DNA from: Chromobacterium alkanivorans
Lineage (GTDB): Bacteria > Pseudomonadota > Gammaproteobacteria > Burkholderiales > Chromobacteriaceae
Length of the DNA: 64,000 nucleotides
Direction of reading: 5' to 3'
NCBI RefSeq assembly: GCF_016937655.1
Contig: NZ_JAFHKL010000005.1
Location: forward strand, 124,001-188,000
Made by a program: the position numbers and the translations under genes. Position 1 is the stretch's first letter; the number at the start of each line of letters is the position of its first letter. Positions 25,247 to 33,696 of the stretch are shown piece after piece. The notes below the pieces were generated by a model. The model did not search any database, was not told the origin of the DNA, and was given only the letters and a program-made list of their open reading frames with translations.

Positions 25247-27523
25247 TTACCCCGTTGACGGCGGCGCGTCCCGTTGCGGCAGTTCAATGATGAATTCCGC
25301 GCCGCCGGTTGATTTATTGCGAGCGCTCAGCTTGCCGCCGAACGCCTCGATGGCGGTCTGGCAGATGGCCAGACCCAGTCCCATTCCGCTGGCCTTGGTG
25401 CTGAAGAAGGGCGCGAAGATGCGGTCCAGCAATTCCGGCGCGATGCCGGCGCCGTTGTCGCCTATGCTCAGCCGGATCCAGCGGCCGTTCAGGCTGGTGG
25501 CGATGCTGAGCCGCCCCCAGGGGGCGACGGTTTCCATGGCGTCCAGCGCGTTGCGCATCAGGTTCAGCACCACTTGTTCCAGTTGTATGTTGTCAGCGTA
25601 GACCAATGGCAGGTCGTGGCAAATATTCTGCTCAATATGAATATCGTGGGTTTTCAGTTCGTATTCCAGCAGGTTGAGCGCGTTGCCCACCACCTGATTC
25701 AGGTCTATGGGATTGAATTGCTGGGTTTTTTTGATCACGAATTCGCGCAGGCGCTGGATGATCTGGCCGGCGCGGCTGGCCTGGGTGACGGAGGAATCCA
25801 GCGCGCGGCGCAGCATGGCCATGTCCGGCTCTTCGTCTTCCAGCAGGCTGAGTCCGGCCTGGCAGTAGCTCATGATGGCGGACAGCGGCTGGTTGATTTC
25901 GTGGGCGATGCCGGAGGCCATTTCGCCCATGGTGTTGATGCGGGCGACGCGGGCCAGCTCCATTTCGTGCTGACGCAGCCGGGTTTCGCTGGCTTCCAGT
26001 GCCGCCAGCATGCGGCGGCGGATCGGCGCGGTGTCGCGGAAGGTCAGCACCGCGCCCATCAGCCGGCCGTCGCGGCCGGGCAGCGGGGACACCGAGCCTT
26101 CGATCAGCAGTTTTTCGCCGTCGCTGCGGATCAGGTAGCAGTTCTGCGCCAGCAGCACGGTTTCGCGGCGCTGGATGGCCTTGTGCACCGGATCTTCCTC
26201 CACCTGGCGCGCAAACTCGTAGTTGAGCCGCACCACCTGGTGCAGTTTGCGCTGGGCGGCGTCGCCGATCTTGAGGCCGAGCAGGGTTTCCGCCGCTGGG
26301 TTGAGGTAGCGGATGCTCAGGTCGATGTCGATGCTGATCACCGCGTCGCTGATGCCGCTGAGCGCCACCATCGCGTATTCGCGCTCGCGGTGCAGCCGGT
26401 CTTGCGCCTGTTCCTGCGCCTGGCGGTTTTGCGCCAGCAACGCCAGGATGATCAGCAGCAGATAGGCGGGCACCAGTGAGAAGACGGCGCTGAGCAGCAG
26501 TTCCAGCGGCGCGGTGCGGTCGAAGCTGAGCTGGCGACGCACCGTCAGCTCATAGGGCAGATAGGGGGTGTCCAGGCTTTTGCGGATTTCCAGCGAGGGC
26601 AGCAGCCATTGCGCCAGCCAGCCGGGCTGGTCCTGCTGTTGGTGGCGGTAGATCAGCGGGTCGTAGCCGCTGGGCGCGCTGTCCTTGCGCTGCAGCGCCA
26701 CGCTGTAGCGCGTCGCCATGTTTGGGGTCAGGCTGACCAGTCTGTCCAGGGACAGCACTTGCACCACCATGCCGGCGGTCTGCTCGCTGCGCACCAAGGG
26801 CACCGGCGACGGCGCTTCGGTGTTGTAGATGGCGGAGAAGAAGGCCAGGCCCTGTTTGCCGTTGTTGAGGCGCAGCACCGGCGACACCGCTTCGCCCTGA
26901 CCCATCGCGCGGTGGACGGTGGGCGCCAGCACGCTGTCGGCCAGCAGGTCCAGGCCCATTTCGCGCCAGTCGTCGGAGGCGAGGCCGGGTTCGGCCATGC
27001 TCAGCGGCAGGTAGCGCGGCCGTTTCGCCGCCAGCCGCCAGGCTTGCTGCTGGTCCCAGGCGTTGTCCTGCTGGTGCTGGTAGTCGCGGATGCGGTAGGG
27101 CTGGCCTTGCAACTGGCTGCGCATGCGCTCGAATTCGCGGCGGTAGGCGTGGCTGACCAGCGGCTGGTAGCCAATGAAATACAGCTGCGGTTGTTCGCGC
27201 GCCAGCGATTCCACCAGCAGGCGGATGCGCGCTTCGCGCAGGCTGTTTTCCTGGTCGACGATGTCGACCACGCTTTGCTGCAGCATCTCGCTTTCCTGCA
27301 GCCGGGTTTGCAGGCCGGAGAGGATCAGGCTGTGCACCTGCTGGTGCTCTTGATGCTGCTGGTTGAGGTCCAGCGCCACCGATTGGCCCAGCAGCAGGGC
27401 GAAGGTGAGCAGCCACAACACGGCGCAGGCCAGGCGTCCGCGCGGGGAGGCGGTGCGCAACAGGTCCAGGTGACGGGTGAGGGCGGTGCGGAATGCAGTG
27501 ATGATGCTGTGCTTGTCTGCCAT
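25247..27523 (-). CDS. Membrane sensor histidine kinase (CHASE-PAS-HisKA)
   Basis: A 758-aa kinase. TM1 (about residues 28-50) and TM2 (about 338-365) enclose a periplasmic domain of CHASE type (IGYQPLVSHAYRREFERMRS; ALQRKDSAPSGYDPLIYRH). A PAS domain (about 385-500) follows, then HisKA with phospho-acceptor His541 in GIAHEINQPLSAIM and a HATPase domain with VVLNLMRNALDAM, GDNGAGI and GMGLGLAIC. The His-box is of the FixL/DctB class. The ligand is unknown. It heads a gene string that continues through nadK and recN. Confidence 0.93.
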   Translation of the reverse strand: MADKHSIITAFRTALTRHLDLLRTASPRGRLACAVLWLLTFALLLGQSVALDLNQQHQEHQQVHSLILSGLQTRLQESEMLQQSVVDIVDQENSLREARIRLLVESLAREQPQLYFIGYQPLVSHAYRREFERMRSQLQGQPYRIRDYQHQQDNAWDQQQAWRLAAKRPRYLPLSMAEPGLASDDWREMGLDLLADSVLAPTVHRAMGQGEAVSPVLRLNNGKQGLAFFSAIYNTEAPSPVPLVRSEQTAGMVVQVLSLDRLVSLTPNMATRYSVALQRKDSAPSGYDPLIYRHQQQDQPGWLAQWLLPSLEIRKSLDTPYLPYELTVRRQLSFDRTAPLELLLSAVFSLVPAYLLLIILALLAQNRQAQEQAQDRLHREREYAMVALSGISDAVISIDIDLSIRYLNPAAETLLGLKIGDAAQRKLHQVVRLNYEFARQVEEDPVHKAIQRRETVLLAQNCYLIRSDGEKLLIEGSVSPLPGRDGRLMGAVLTFRDTAPIRRRMLAALEASETRLRQHEMELARVARINTMGEMASGIAHEINQPLSAIMSYCQAGLSLLEDEEPDMAMLRRALDSSVTQASRAGQIIQRLREFVIKKTQQFNPIDLNQVVGNALNLLEYELKTHDIHIEQNICHDLPLVYADNIQLEQVVLNLMRNALDAMETVAPWGRLSIATSLNGRWIRLSIGDNGAGIAPELLDRIFAPFFSTKASGMGLGLAICQTAIEAFGGKLSARNKSTGGAEFIIELPQRDAPPSTG

Positions 27524-27531
27524 GGGGAGAT

Positions 27532-27615
27532 TGGGTTCGTCCGGCGCGCAGCCAATCTGGGCATCGCCGCTACTGAGCCGGATTATAGCGGCGATGCCCG
27601 GGGTGCGCGAACCCA
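27532..27615 (-). promoter_or_regulatory. Large inverted repeat overlapping the sensor-kinase promoter
   Basis: A perfect 14-bp stem pairs GGGCATCGCCGCTA (27559-27572) with TAGCGGCGATGCCC (27586-27599), nested inside TGGGTTCG (27532-27539) with CGAACCCA (27608-27615). On the minus strand a perfect TATAAT (27587-27582) lies at the edge of the loop, 59 bases upstream of the kinase start. No T-tract follows on either strand. A cruciform operator or an RNA hairpin of the upstream msrA transcript are both possible. Confidence 0.6.
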
Positions 27616-27650
27616 GCCGGGAGCTGGGCTCGCCCCTGGCAGGGTGTGGC

Positions 27651-28175
27651 TTATTTCTTTAAGTAAACAGAAAAATATTGCTGAAATTTTGCCAATTTTG
27701 GCGCAACCACCATCTGGCAATAGGGTTCGTGGCCATGTTGGTCAAAGTATTGCTGGTGATAGTCTTCGGCCGGATAAAAAGGCGCCGCGGCCTCCAGCCG
27801 GGTGACGATGGGGTCAGGGTAGTTGCCGGCCAGCTCCGCCAGCATGCGTTCGGCGGCCTGGCGCTGTTCCTCGTCGTGGTAGTACAGCACCGACGCGTAT
27901 TGCGGGCCTACGTCGTTGCCCTGGCGGTTGAGGGTGGTGGGGTCGTGCAGCGCGAAGAAGGCGCGCAGCAGGGTGTCGTAATCGATCTGGGCCGGGTCGT
28001 AGCGGATCTGCACCGCTTCCACGTGGCCGCTGCGGCCGCCGCAGACTTCCTTGTAGCTGGGGTTGGCGCCGGGGCCGCCGGTATAGCCGGAAACGGCGCC
28101 GTGGACGCCGGCCAGGCGGTTGTAGGCGCTCTCTATGCACCAGAAGCAGCCGCCGGCGAAGGTTGCGGTTTTCAT
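27651..28175 (-). CDS. msrA: Peptide methionine-(S)-sulfoxide reductase
   Basis: A 174-aa MsrA with catalytic Cys10 in FAGGCFWCIESAY, the GYTGG and YDP-x-x-Y-x-x-LL segments, and EPYCQMVVAPKLAKF near the C-terminus. It reduces methionine-S-sulfoxide with thioredoxin. The start is placed at ATG 28175, where the family begins, with GGAG a few bases upstream; the in-frame 28187 codon adds four residues. Its start overlaps the stop of the upstream histone-deacetylase-family gene by 4 bases, so they are coupled. Confidence 0.96.
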   Translation of the reverse strand: MKTATFAGGCFWCIESAYNRLAGVHGAVSGYTGGPGANPSYKEVCGGRSGHVEAVQIRYDPAQIDYDTLLRAFFALHDPTTLNRQGNDVGPQYASVLYYHDEEQRQAAERMLAELAGNYPDPIVTRLEAAAPFYPAEDYHQQYFDQHGHEPYCQMVVAPKLAKFQQYFSVYLKK

Positions 28176-29125
28176 ATGGGACTCCATTGACGGGGTGGGT
28201 GTGTATCAGTCGCGGCGGCGGGGGAAATCTGTCCCGGCGCGCCGAAAAGTTGCCAGGCCAGGCGCACGGTTTTGGTCTGGATCGCCACGGTGTCTTCGAT
28301 GGGCACCGCGTAGCCGCCGCCCATGACGACGGCTACGGCGGCCTTGGCCTGGCGACAGGACTCCAGCACCATGCGGTCGCGCGCGGCCAGGCCGTCGCGG
28401 CTCAGCGCCAGCTTGCCCAGGCGGTCGCCGGCGTAGGGGTCGGCGCCGGCCAGGTAGAACACCAGGTCCGGGTCGGCGGCGAACAGGCGCGGCAGTTGCT
28501 CGGCCAGGACGGCGAGGTAGGCGTCGTCGCCGGCGCCGTCAGGCAGCTCGATGTCCAGATCGCCGGCTTCGCGGCGGAAGGGGAAATTGCCGGCGCCGTG
28601 GATGGAGAAGGTGAAGATGCGCGCGTCGCCGCGGGCGATGGCGGCGGTGCCGTCGCCCTGATGCACGTCCAGGTCTATCACCAGCGCGCGGCGGGCCAGG
28701 CCTTCGTCCAGCATCAGCCGCGCGGCCACGGCGATGTCGTTGAACACGCAGAAGCCGCTGCCCATCGCGCGGCCGGCGTGGTGGGTGCCGCCGGCCAGGT
28801 TGACGCCGCAGCCGCGCGCCAGCGCCCAGCGGGCGGCGGCGATGGTGGCGCCCACCGAGCGGCGGCTGCGTTCCAGCAATTGCGGGCTCCACGGCAGGCC
28901 GATCTCGCGCTGTTCGGCGGCGCTGAGCGCGCCGTTGAACACCTTGTCCAGATAGGCGTCGTCGTGGGCCAGCGCCAACTCGTAGCGGCTGGCCGCCGGC
29001 GCCGTGTCCATCGCTTTGGCGGCGAAGCCGGCCACCGCCTGCGCCAGCAGCGCGTATTTCCGCGCCGGGAAGCGGTGGCCGGGCGGCAGCGGCAGCGGGA
29101 ACTGGTCGGTGCGGAATACGCGCAT
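28172..29125 (-). CDS. Histone-deacetylase-family (arginase-fold) deacetylase
   Basis: A 317-aa zinc-dependent hydrolase of the HDAC/AcuC/acetylpolyamine amidohydrolase family. The catalytic elements are GGTHHAGRAMGSGFCVFND (His-His dyad), VIDLDVHQGDGT (zinc ligands Asp and His), AGADPYAGDRLG (third zinc ligand Asp), and MGGGYA. It resembles the short class-IV/plant-like prokaryotic forms. Substrate may be a polyamine, acyl-lysine or other amide. It lies in a minus-strand run with a DUF1653 gene and a nucleoside hydrolase gene upstream and msrA downstream. Confidence 0.9.
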   Translation of the reverse strand: MRVFRTDQFPLPLPPGHRFPARKYALLAQAVAGFAAKAMDTAPAASRYELALAHDDAYLDKVFNGALSAAEQREIGLPWSPQLLERSRRSVGATIAAARWALARGCGVNLAGGTHHAGRAMGSGFCVFNDIAVAARLMLDEGLARRALVIDLDVHQGDGTAAIARGDARIFTFSIHGAGNFPFRREAGDLDIELPDGAGDDAYLAVLAEQLPRLFAADPDLVFYLAGADPYAGDRLGKLALSRDGLAARDRMVLESCRQAKAAVAVVMGGGYAVPIEDTVAIQTKTVRLAWQLFGAPGQISPAAATDTHPPRQWSPI

Positions 29126-29133
29126 CGCGGCGC

Positions 29134-29349
29134 TCAGAAGGCCTTGACCAGGGCGAAGCGCGGCAGGGTCTGCCCTTCGTGCGCGACGCTTTCCTCGAAC
29201 ATGCCGGCCGGCCGCGCCCACAGGCCGAATTCGCCGTAGAGCGCGCGGTACATCACCAGCAGTTCGCCGGTTTCGGAATGGGTGGCGGTGCCCAGCACTT
29301 CGTAGAGCGGGCCTTTGTAATGGCGATAGATGCCGGGAGCGATTTTCAT
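29134..29349 (-). CDS. DUF1653 protein
   Basis: A 71-aa single-domain protein with the DUF1653 pattern: PGIYRHYKGPLYEVLGTATH, then VMYRALYGEFGLWARP, FEESV and the final RFALV. The fold is a small beta barrel of unknown role. It is 8 bases upstream of the deacetylase gene and 15 bases downstream of the nucleoside hydrolase gene, so it is part of one transcript. GGAGG precedes the start on the minus strand. Confidence 0.85.
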   Translation of the reverse strand: MKIAPGIYRHYKGPLYEVLGTATHSETGELLVMYRALYGEFGLWARPAGMFEESVAHEGQTLPRFALVKAF

Positions 29350-29364
29350 GGGACCTCCTTCGGT

Positions 29365-30309
29365 TTACGGCAGATGGGCGAGGGCGTCGGCCATCAGTTG
29401 GAACAGGCCGTCGGCGTCCACCTCGGTCAGGTAGAGCGCGTTGGGCGCGCGGCCGGATTCGCCGTGCCAGTCCACCACGGTGGCGCCGGTGGTGTAGTGG
29501 CCGGCCAGTTCCACCACCACATTGACTTCGCGGCCGCGGAACAGCTCGGGGCGCAGCAGATAGGCGATCACGCAGGGGTCGTGCACCGGCGCGCCGTCCT
29601 GGCCCAGCTTTTGCACGTCGTAGCGCTCCAGCGAGGTCAGCAGCGCGGCCGCCAGAGGGCCGCAGCGGTTGGGCAGGCTGCGCAGCCCTTGCACCCGCGC
29701 CGGCGTGGTCGTGGCCTGGTGGGTGACGTCCAGCGGTAGCATCACGATGGGCGCGCCGCTGCGCAGCACGATGTCGGCCGCGTGCGGGTCGGTGTGGATG
29801 TTGAACTCCGCCGCCGGCGTCATATTGCCGCCGGCGAAATAGCCGCCGCCCATCAGCACGATGCGGCCGATGCGCGCGGCGATGTCCGGCGCCCGGCGCA
29901 GCGCCAGCGCGATATTGCTCAGCGGGCCCACCGGGCACAGGGTGACGCTGCCCGCCGGTTCGCGGCGCAGGGTGTCGATGATGAAGTCCACCGCGTGTTC
30001 GGCGCGCACCGGCATGGCGGGCTCGTGCAGCGGCGCGCCGTCCAGGCCGCTGGCGCCGTGCACGTGCTCGGCGCCCTGGTAGGCCTGGACCAACGGCCGG
30101 TCTGCGCCGGCGTAGACGGGCACGTCGCCGCGGCCGGCCCATTCGCAGACGATGCGCGCGTTGCGGGTGGTCAGTTCCACGCCGACGTTGCCGGCCACCG
30201 TGGTCAGGCCCAAGAGTTCGATGTCGGCGCGAGCGCCCAGCAGGAACAGGATGGCGACCGCGTCGTCCAGGCCGGGATCGGTGTCGAAGATGACGCGATG
30301 CTTTTTCAT
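29365..30309 (-). CDS. Inosine/uridine-preferring nucleoside hydrolase
   Basis: A 314-aa N-ribohydrolase that splits nucleosides into base and ribose. The N-terminal calcium-binding motif DTDPGLDDAVAI (Asp9, Asp11, Asp15, Asp16) is intact; VGPLSNIALAL, MGGGYFAGGNMTPAAEFNIH and the VHDPCVIAYLL stretch with the catalytic His near the C-terminus are present. The start at 30309 is set by the motif position and GGAG upstream; an in-frame upstream extension has no homology. Purine or pyrimidine preference cannot be told. Confidence 0.92.
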   Translation of the reverse strand: MKKHRVIFDTDPGLDDAVAILFLLGARADIELLGLTTVAGNVGVELTTRNARIVCEWAGRGDVPVYAGADRPLVQAYQGAEHVHGASGLDGAPLHEPAMPVRAEHAVDFIIDTLRREPAGSVTLCPVGPLSNIALALRRAPDIAARIGRIVLMGGGYFAGGNMTPAAEFNIHTDPHAADIVLRSGAPIVMLPLDVTHQATTTPARVQGLRSLPNRCGPLAAALLTSLERYDVQKLGQDGAPVHDPCVIAYLLRPELFRGREVNVVVELAGHYTTGATVVDWHGESGRAPNALYLTEVDADGLFQLMADALAHLP

Positions 30310-30370
30310 GTCGGCTCCATTGGGCAATGTCATCAAGGGGGCGAAGGATGCCGCAGCGCTTGGCGGCGCG

Positions 30371-30841
30371 TCAAGGCGCGGCCGGCGGCGCCGAGGCGGG
30401 GGCGCTCCATTCATAGACCCGGAATTCGGTATCCAGTTTAAACCCGGATTGCTGATACAGCCGCTGCGCGTTCAGATTGTCGTGGGCGGTTTGCAGCGTG
30501 AGGCCGCCGCCCAGCGCAGCGACATGGGCTTGGCAATGCTCCAGCAGCAGCCGGCCCACGCCGCCGCCGCGGCCGGCGGGCGAGACGAACAAATCGTGCA
30601 GCAGCCAGTGCGGGCGCAGGCTGAGCGAGGAAAAGCCGGGATAGAGCAGGGCGAAGCCCTGGACGCCGGCCGCGTCCTCGGCCAGAAAGACCACCGCTTC
30701 GCCCTTGCGCAGCCGTTGTTCCAGGAAGGCGGCGCAGGCTTCCGCCGGCTGCGCCGTCCGGTAAAAGTCGAGATAGCCCAGGAATAAGGGCAGCCAGTCG
30801 CGGACGGATTCCGCGCCGGCTTGGCGGATGGCGATTTGCAT
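30371..30841 (-). CDS. GNAT-family N-acetyltransferase
   Basis: A 156-aa acetyltransferase with the acetyl-CoA loop [18 protein letters not shown] (motif A, about residues 87-104), preceded by LHDLFVS and followed by LYQQSGF. It resembles GNAT proteins that modify small amines or protein N-termini. The substrate is unknown. It is upstream of the nucleoside hydrolase gene in the same direction and divergent from dusC, 58 bases away. Confidence 0.88.
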   Translation of the reverse strand: MQIAIRQAGAESVRDWLPLFLGYLDFYRTAQPAEACAAFLEQRLRKGEAVVFLAEDAAGVQGFALLYPGFSSLSLRPHWLLHDLFVSPAGRGGGVGRLLLEHCQAHVAALGGGLTLQTAHDNLNAQRLYQQSGFKLDTEFRVYEWSAPASAPPAAP

Positions 30842-30899
30842 GGAGTGCCTTTCCCCGCTTTGCGGTACAATATTCGCCTTTTTTCCGGCGACGTTTGCA

Positions 30900-31847
30900 A
30901 TGAAATTGGTTCTTGCCCCGATGGAGGGCCTGGTGGACGAGGCGATGCGCGATGTGCTGACCCGGGTGGGCGGCATTGATCTGTGCGTGACCGAGTTCGT
31001 CCGCGTCACCTCGGCGCTGCTGCCCACGCGCACCTTCATGCGCCTGGCGCCGGAACTGGCGCGCGGCGGCAAGACCCGCGCCGGCGTCACGGTGCGGGTG
31101 CAGTTGCTGGGTTCGGACCCGGCCTGTCTGGCCGAGAACGCCGCCAAGGCCGCCAGCCTGGGCGCGCCGGGCATAGACCTGAATTTCGGCTGTCCGGCGC
31201 CCACTGTCAACCGCCATCGCGGCGGCGCGGTTCTGCTCAACGATCCGGAACTGCTGTTCCAGATCGTCCAGGCGGTGCGGGCGGCGGTGCCGGCGGAAAT
31301 ACCAGTCACCGCCAAGATGCGGCTGGGCTATGAAGACAAAAGCCGGGCCTTGGAATGCGCGCAAGCGCTGGAGGCCGGCGGCGCGCAGGAACTGGCGGTG
31401 CACGGCCGCACCAAGGTGGAGGGCTACCGGCCGCCGGCGCATTGGGACTGGATCGCCCGCATCCGCGACAGCGTGGCGGTGCCGGTGGTGGCCAACGGCG
31501 AGGTGTGGACGCTGGACGATTACCGCGCCATCCGCGAGCAAAGCGGCTGCGACACGGTGATGATAGGGCGCGGCCTGGTGGCCTGCCCGGACCTGGCGTT
31601 GCGCATCAAGCGCGGGGACGGCGCCGAGCCGATGGCCTGGAGCGAGATGCAGCCCTGGGTGCTGGACCTGTTCCTGCAGTGCCGCGTCCAGTCCGAGGAC
31701 GGGCGCTACCCGGTGGCGCGCACCAAGCAATGGCTGGGGCAGCTCAAGCGCACCTGGCCGGAGGCCGGCGCCTTGTTCGAGCGCATCCGCAGGCTGACGA
31801 CGCCGGACGAAGTGGAGCCTGTCCTGCGAGACATGCTTGCTAAGTAA
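30900..31847 (+). CDS. dusC: tRNA-dihydrouridine(16) synthase DusC
   Basis: A 315-aa flavoenzyme reducing uridine in the tRNA D-loop. The FMN-barrel start [16 protein letters not shown], the catalytic Cys98 in [13 protein letters not shown], and [13 protein letters not shown] are characteristic. The length and the MEGLVD N-terminus fit DusC (U16) better than DusA or DusB. ATG 30900 is chosen at the conserved N-terminus. A terminator at 31974 lies downstream. Confidence 0.93.
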   Translation: MKLVLAPMEGLVDEAMRDVLTRVGGIDLCVTEFVRVTSALLPTRTFMRLAPELARGGKTRAGVTVRVQLLGSDPACLAENAAKAASLGAPGIDLNFGCPAPTVNRHRGGAVLLNDPELLFQIVQAVRAAVPAEIPVTAKMRLGYEDKSRALECAQALEAGGAQELAVHGRTKVEGYRPPAHWDWIARIRDSVAVPVVANGEVWTLDDYRAIREQSGCDTVMIGRGLVACPDLALRIKRGDGAEPMAWSEMQPWVLDLFLQCRVQSEDGRYPVARTKQWLGQLKRTWPEAGALFERIRRLTTPDEVEPVLRDMLAK

Positions 31848-32116
31848 ATGTACTCATATCTAAATGCTATGGGAATGTGTAGCATTCAATTGCGCGCTGC
31901 ACTGGTATAGCAGGGCGCTGTGATTCCGGCGGCTCCCCAGCTCCGGCGATTACACTTCCCCGATACCTTGCAGCCCTCCCTACACGGGAGGGATTTTTTT
32001 TATCCGCCGCGATGGGCTATCAATGAAAAGCGGCCGGCCTGTTGTTCCCTCTCTCTTCCTGCCGCAGCGGCGCCGCCATCGGCGGTTTCCCATCAAGACT
32101 TCATCGCGGAGGCGGC
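31848..32116 (+). other. Intergenic region between dusC and the MscS gene
   Basis: 269 bases without a gene. It contains the terminator at 31974-32002 and a TATAGC-like box near 31904; no clear promoter for the channel gene was found. Confidence 0.4.
31974..32002 (+). terminator. Rho-independent terminator
   Basis: CCCTCCC (31974-31980), loop TACAC, GGGAGGG (31986-31992), then A and eight T's. It separates dusC from the channel gene. Confidence 0.92.
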
Positions 32117-33652
32117 ATGGATACGGCCCCGACGGTTAGCTGGCTGGAAAAGCTGATCCCTCAGGCGTGGCACGACAGCCTGACGCTGTTCGTGGCGCTG
32201 ACCGCCGCCTGCGCCGCCTTGCTCTATCTGCTGCGGCCGGAAACCCGCAAATCGACGCTGCGCTCCTTGCTGGCCGCCGCCATTGCGCTGGTGGTGATCA
32301 ATCTGGGGCCTCAGGAAGGGCAGGCGGTGGCGGAGTGGGTCAAGCAGGTGGCCATCATCGTGCTGGGCCTGGCGCTGATCCGGCTGTGGGCGATGATGCT
32401 GATGCGGCTGTTCCTGCCCTTGCTGCGCCTGCATCCCCCGCGCATCCTGGAGGACATTCTGCTGGTGCTGGGCTGCGTGGGCTGGGGCCTGGTGCTGCTG
32501 CGCCTGGCCGGCCTGGACCTGAGCCACATCGTCACCACCTCGGCGGTGATCACCGGCGTGCTGGCGTTCTCGATGCAGGACACGCTGGGCAATATCCTGG
32601 CCGGCCTGTCGCTGCAGCTGGACAATTCGGTGGAGGTGGGCGACTGGATCAAGTCCGGCGAACTGTCCGGCCGGGTGGTGGAAATCAATTGGCGCGCCAC
32701 GCTGGTGGAAACCCGCAACTGGGAAACCGTGGTGATTCCCAATAGCCAGCTGATGAAGGGGCAGTTCGCCATCCTGGGCAAGCACCAGGGCGCGCCGCTG
32801 CAATGGCGGCGCTGGGTATGGTTCAACATCAATTGGGACACGCTGCCCAACCAGATCATTTCCGTGGTGGAGCGTTCCCTGCGCGAGGCGCAACTGCCCG
32901 GCGTGGCGCTGTCGCCGGAGCCCAACTGCATTCTGATGGGCTTCGAAAACGGCTACAGCAAGTACGCGGTGCGTTACTGGCTGACCGATCTCGCCGCCGA
33001 CGACCTGACCGACTCCGTGGTGCGCACCCATATCGACGCCGCCTTGCGCCGCCACAATCTGAAGATGTCCTCGCCGCACTACAATGTGCTGACCATCAAG
33101 GACAATGAAAAGTACATGGAAGCGCGGATGAAGAAGCACCTGGAGGAGAGGGTGCAGGCGCTGCGCAAGGTGGAGCTGCTGTCCAGCCTCAACGACGAGG
33201 AACTGGTGGTGCTGGCCGACCAGCTCAAGTTCACCCCCTTCGTCACCGGCGACATCATCATGCATCAGGGCGCGGTGGCGCACTGGCTCTACATCATGCT
33301 CAACGGCGAGGTGGAGGTGTGGGTGAATCTGCCGGACGGCAGCCGCAAGCTGGTGGACGTGCTGGAGGGCGGCAATTTCTTCGGCGAAATGGGTTTGATG
33401 ACCGGCGAGGCGCGCAGCGGCACCGTGATCGCGCGCTCCAATGTGGAGTGCCTGCGGCTGGACAAGGAGTCCTTCCAGTCCATTCTGAGTTCGCGCAAGG
33501 AGTTGGCGGAGGCGATTTCGTCGATTCTGGCCGAACGGCTGGCCGAGCGCACCCGCAAGCTGCCGCAGGATTGGCAGGAAGGCCATGGCTCGCCGCAGCG
33601 GGCGGAGCTGGTGGACAAGATCCGCCGTTTCTTCGGCCTGGCCAAGCACTGA
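32117..33652 (+). CDS. MscS-family channel with cyclic-nucleotide-binding-like domain
   Basis: A 511-aa inner-membrane protein. About four helices occupy residues 20-180; the pore-helix/beta-domain signature follows (ITGVLAFSMQDTLGNILAGL, then VEVGDWI). The C-terminal part (about 355-490) is a cNMP-binding fold: VLADQLKFTPFVTGDIIMHQ, FFGEMGLMTGEARSGTVIA. Such MscS-cNMP fusions are thought to be ligand-gated rather than purely tension-gated channels. The phosphate-binding cassette GEMGLMTGEARSGTV is intact, so nucleotide binding is plausible. ATG 32117 follows GCGGAGG at 32106-32112. Confidence 0.9.
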   Translation: MDTAPTVSWLEKLIPQAWHDSLTLFVALTAACAALLYLLRPETRKSTLRSLLAAAIALVVINLGPQEGQAVAEWVKQVAIIVLGLALIRLWAMMLMRLFLPLLRLHPPRILEDILLVLGCVGWGLVLLRLAGLDLSHIVTTSAVITGVLAFSMQDTLGNILAGLSLQLDNSVEVGDWIKSGELSGRVVEINWRATLVETRNWETVVIPNSQLMKGQFAILGKHQGAPLQWRRWVWFNINWDTLPNQIISVVERSLREAQLPGVALSPEPNCILMGFENGYSKYAVRYWLTDLAADDLTDSVVRTHIDAALRRHNLKMSSPHYNVLTIKDNEKYMEARMKKHLEERVQALRKVELLSSLNDEELVVLADQLKFTPFVTGDIIMHQGAVAHWLYIMLNGEVEVWVNLPDGSRKLVDVLEGGNFFGEMGLMTGEARSGTVIARSNVECLRLDKESFQSILSSRKELAEAISSILAERLAERTRKLPQDWQEGHGSPQRAELVDKIRRFFGLAKH

Positions 33653-33696
33653 ACGGCGGCTGTCGGCGGCCCCAAGGCGGGGCCGCGCGACGGCGC

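Noticed and set aside
23669-25258. Plus-strand frame of 529 aa opposite nadK and the response regulator
   Set aside because: It spans two real genes and the gap between them and has the His/Gln/Val-rich composition of a GC-rich shadow frame.
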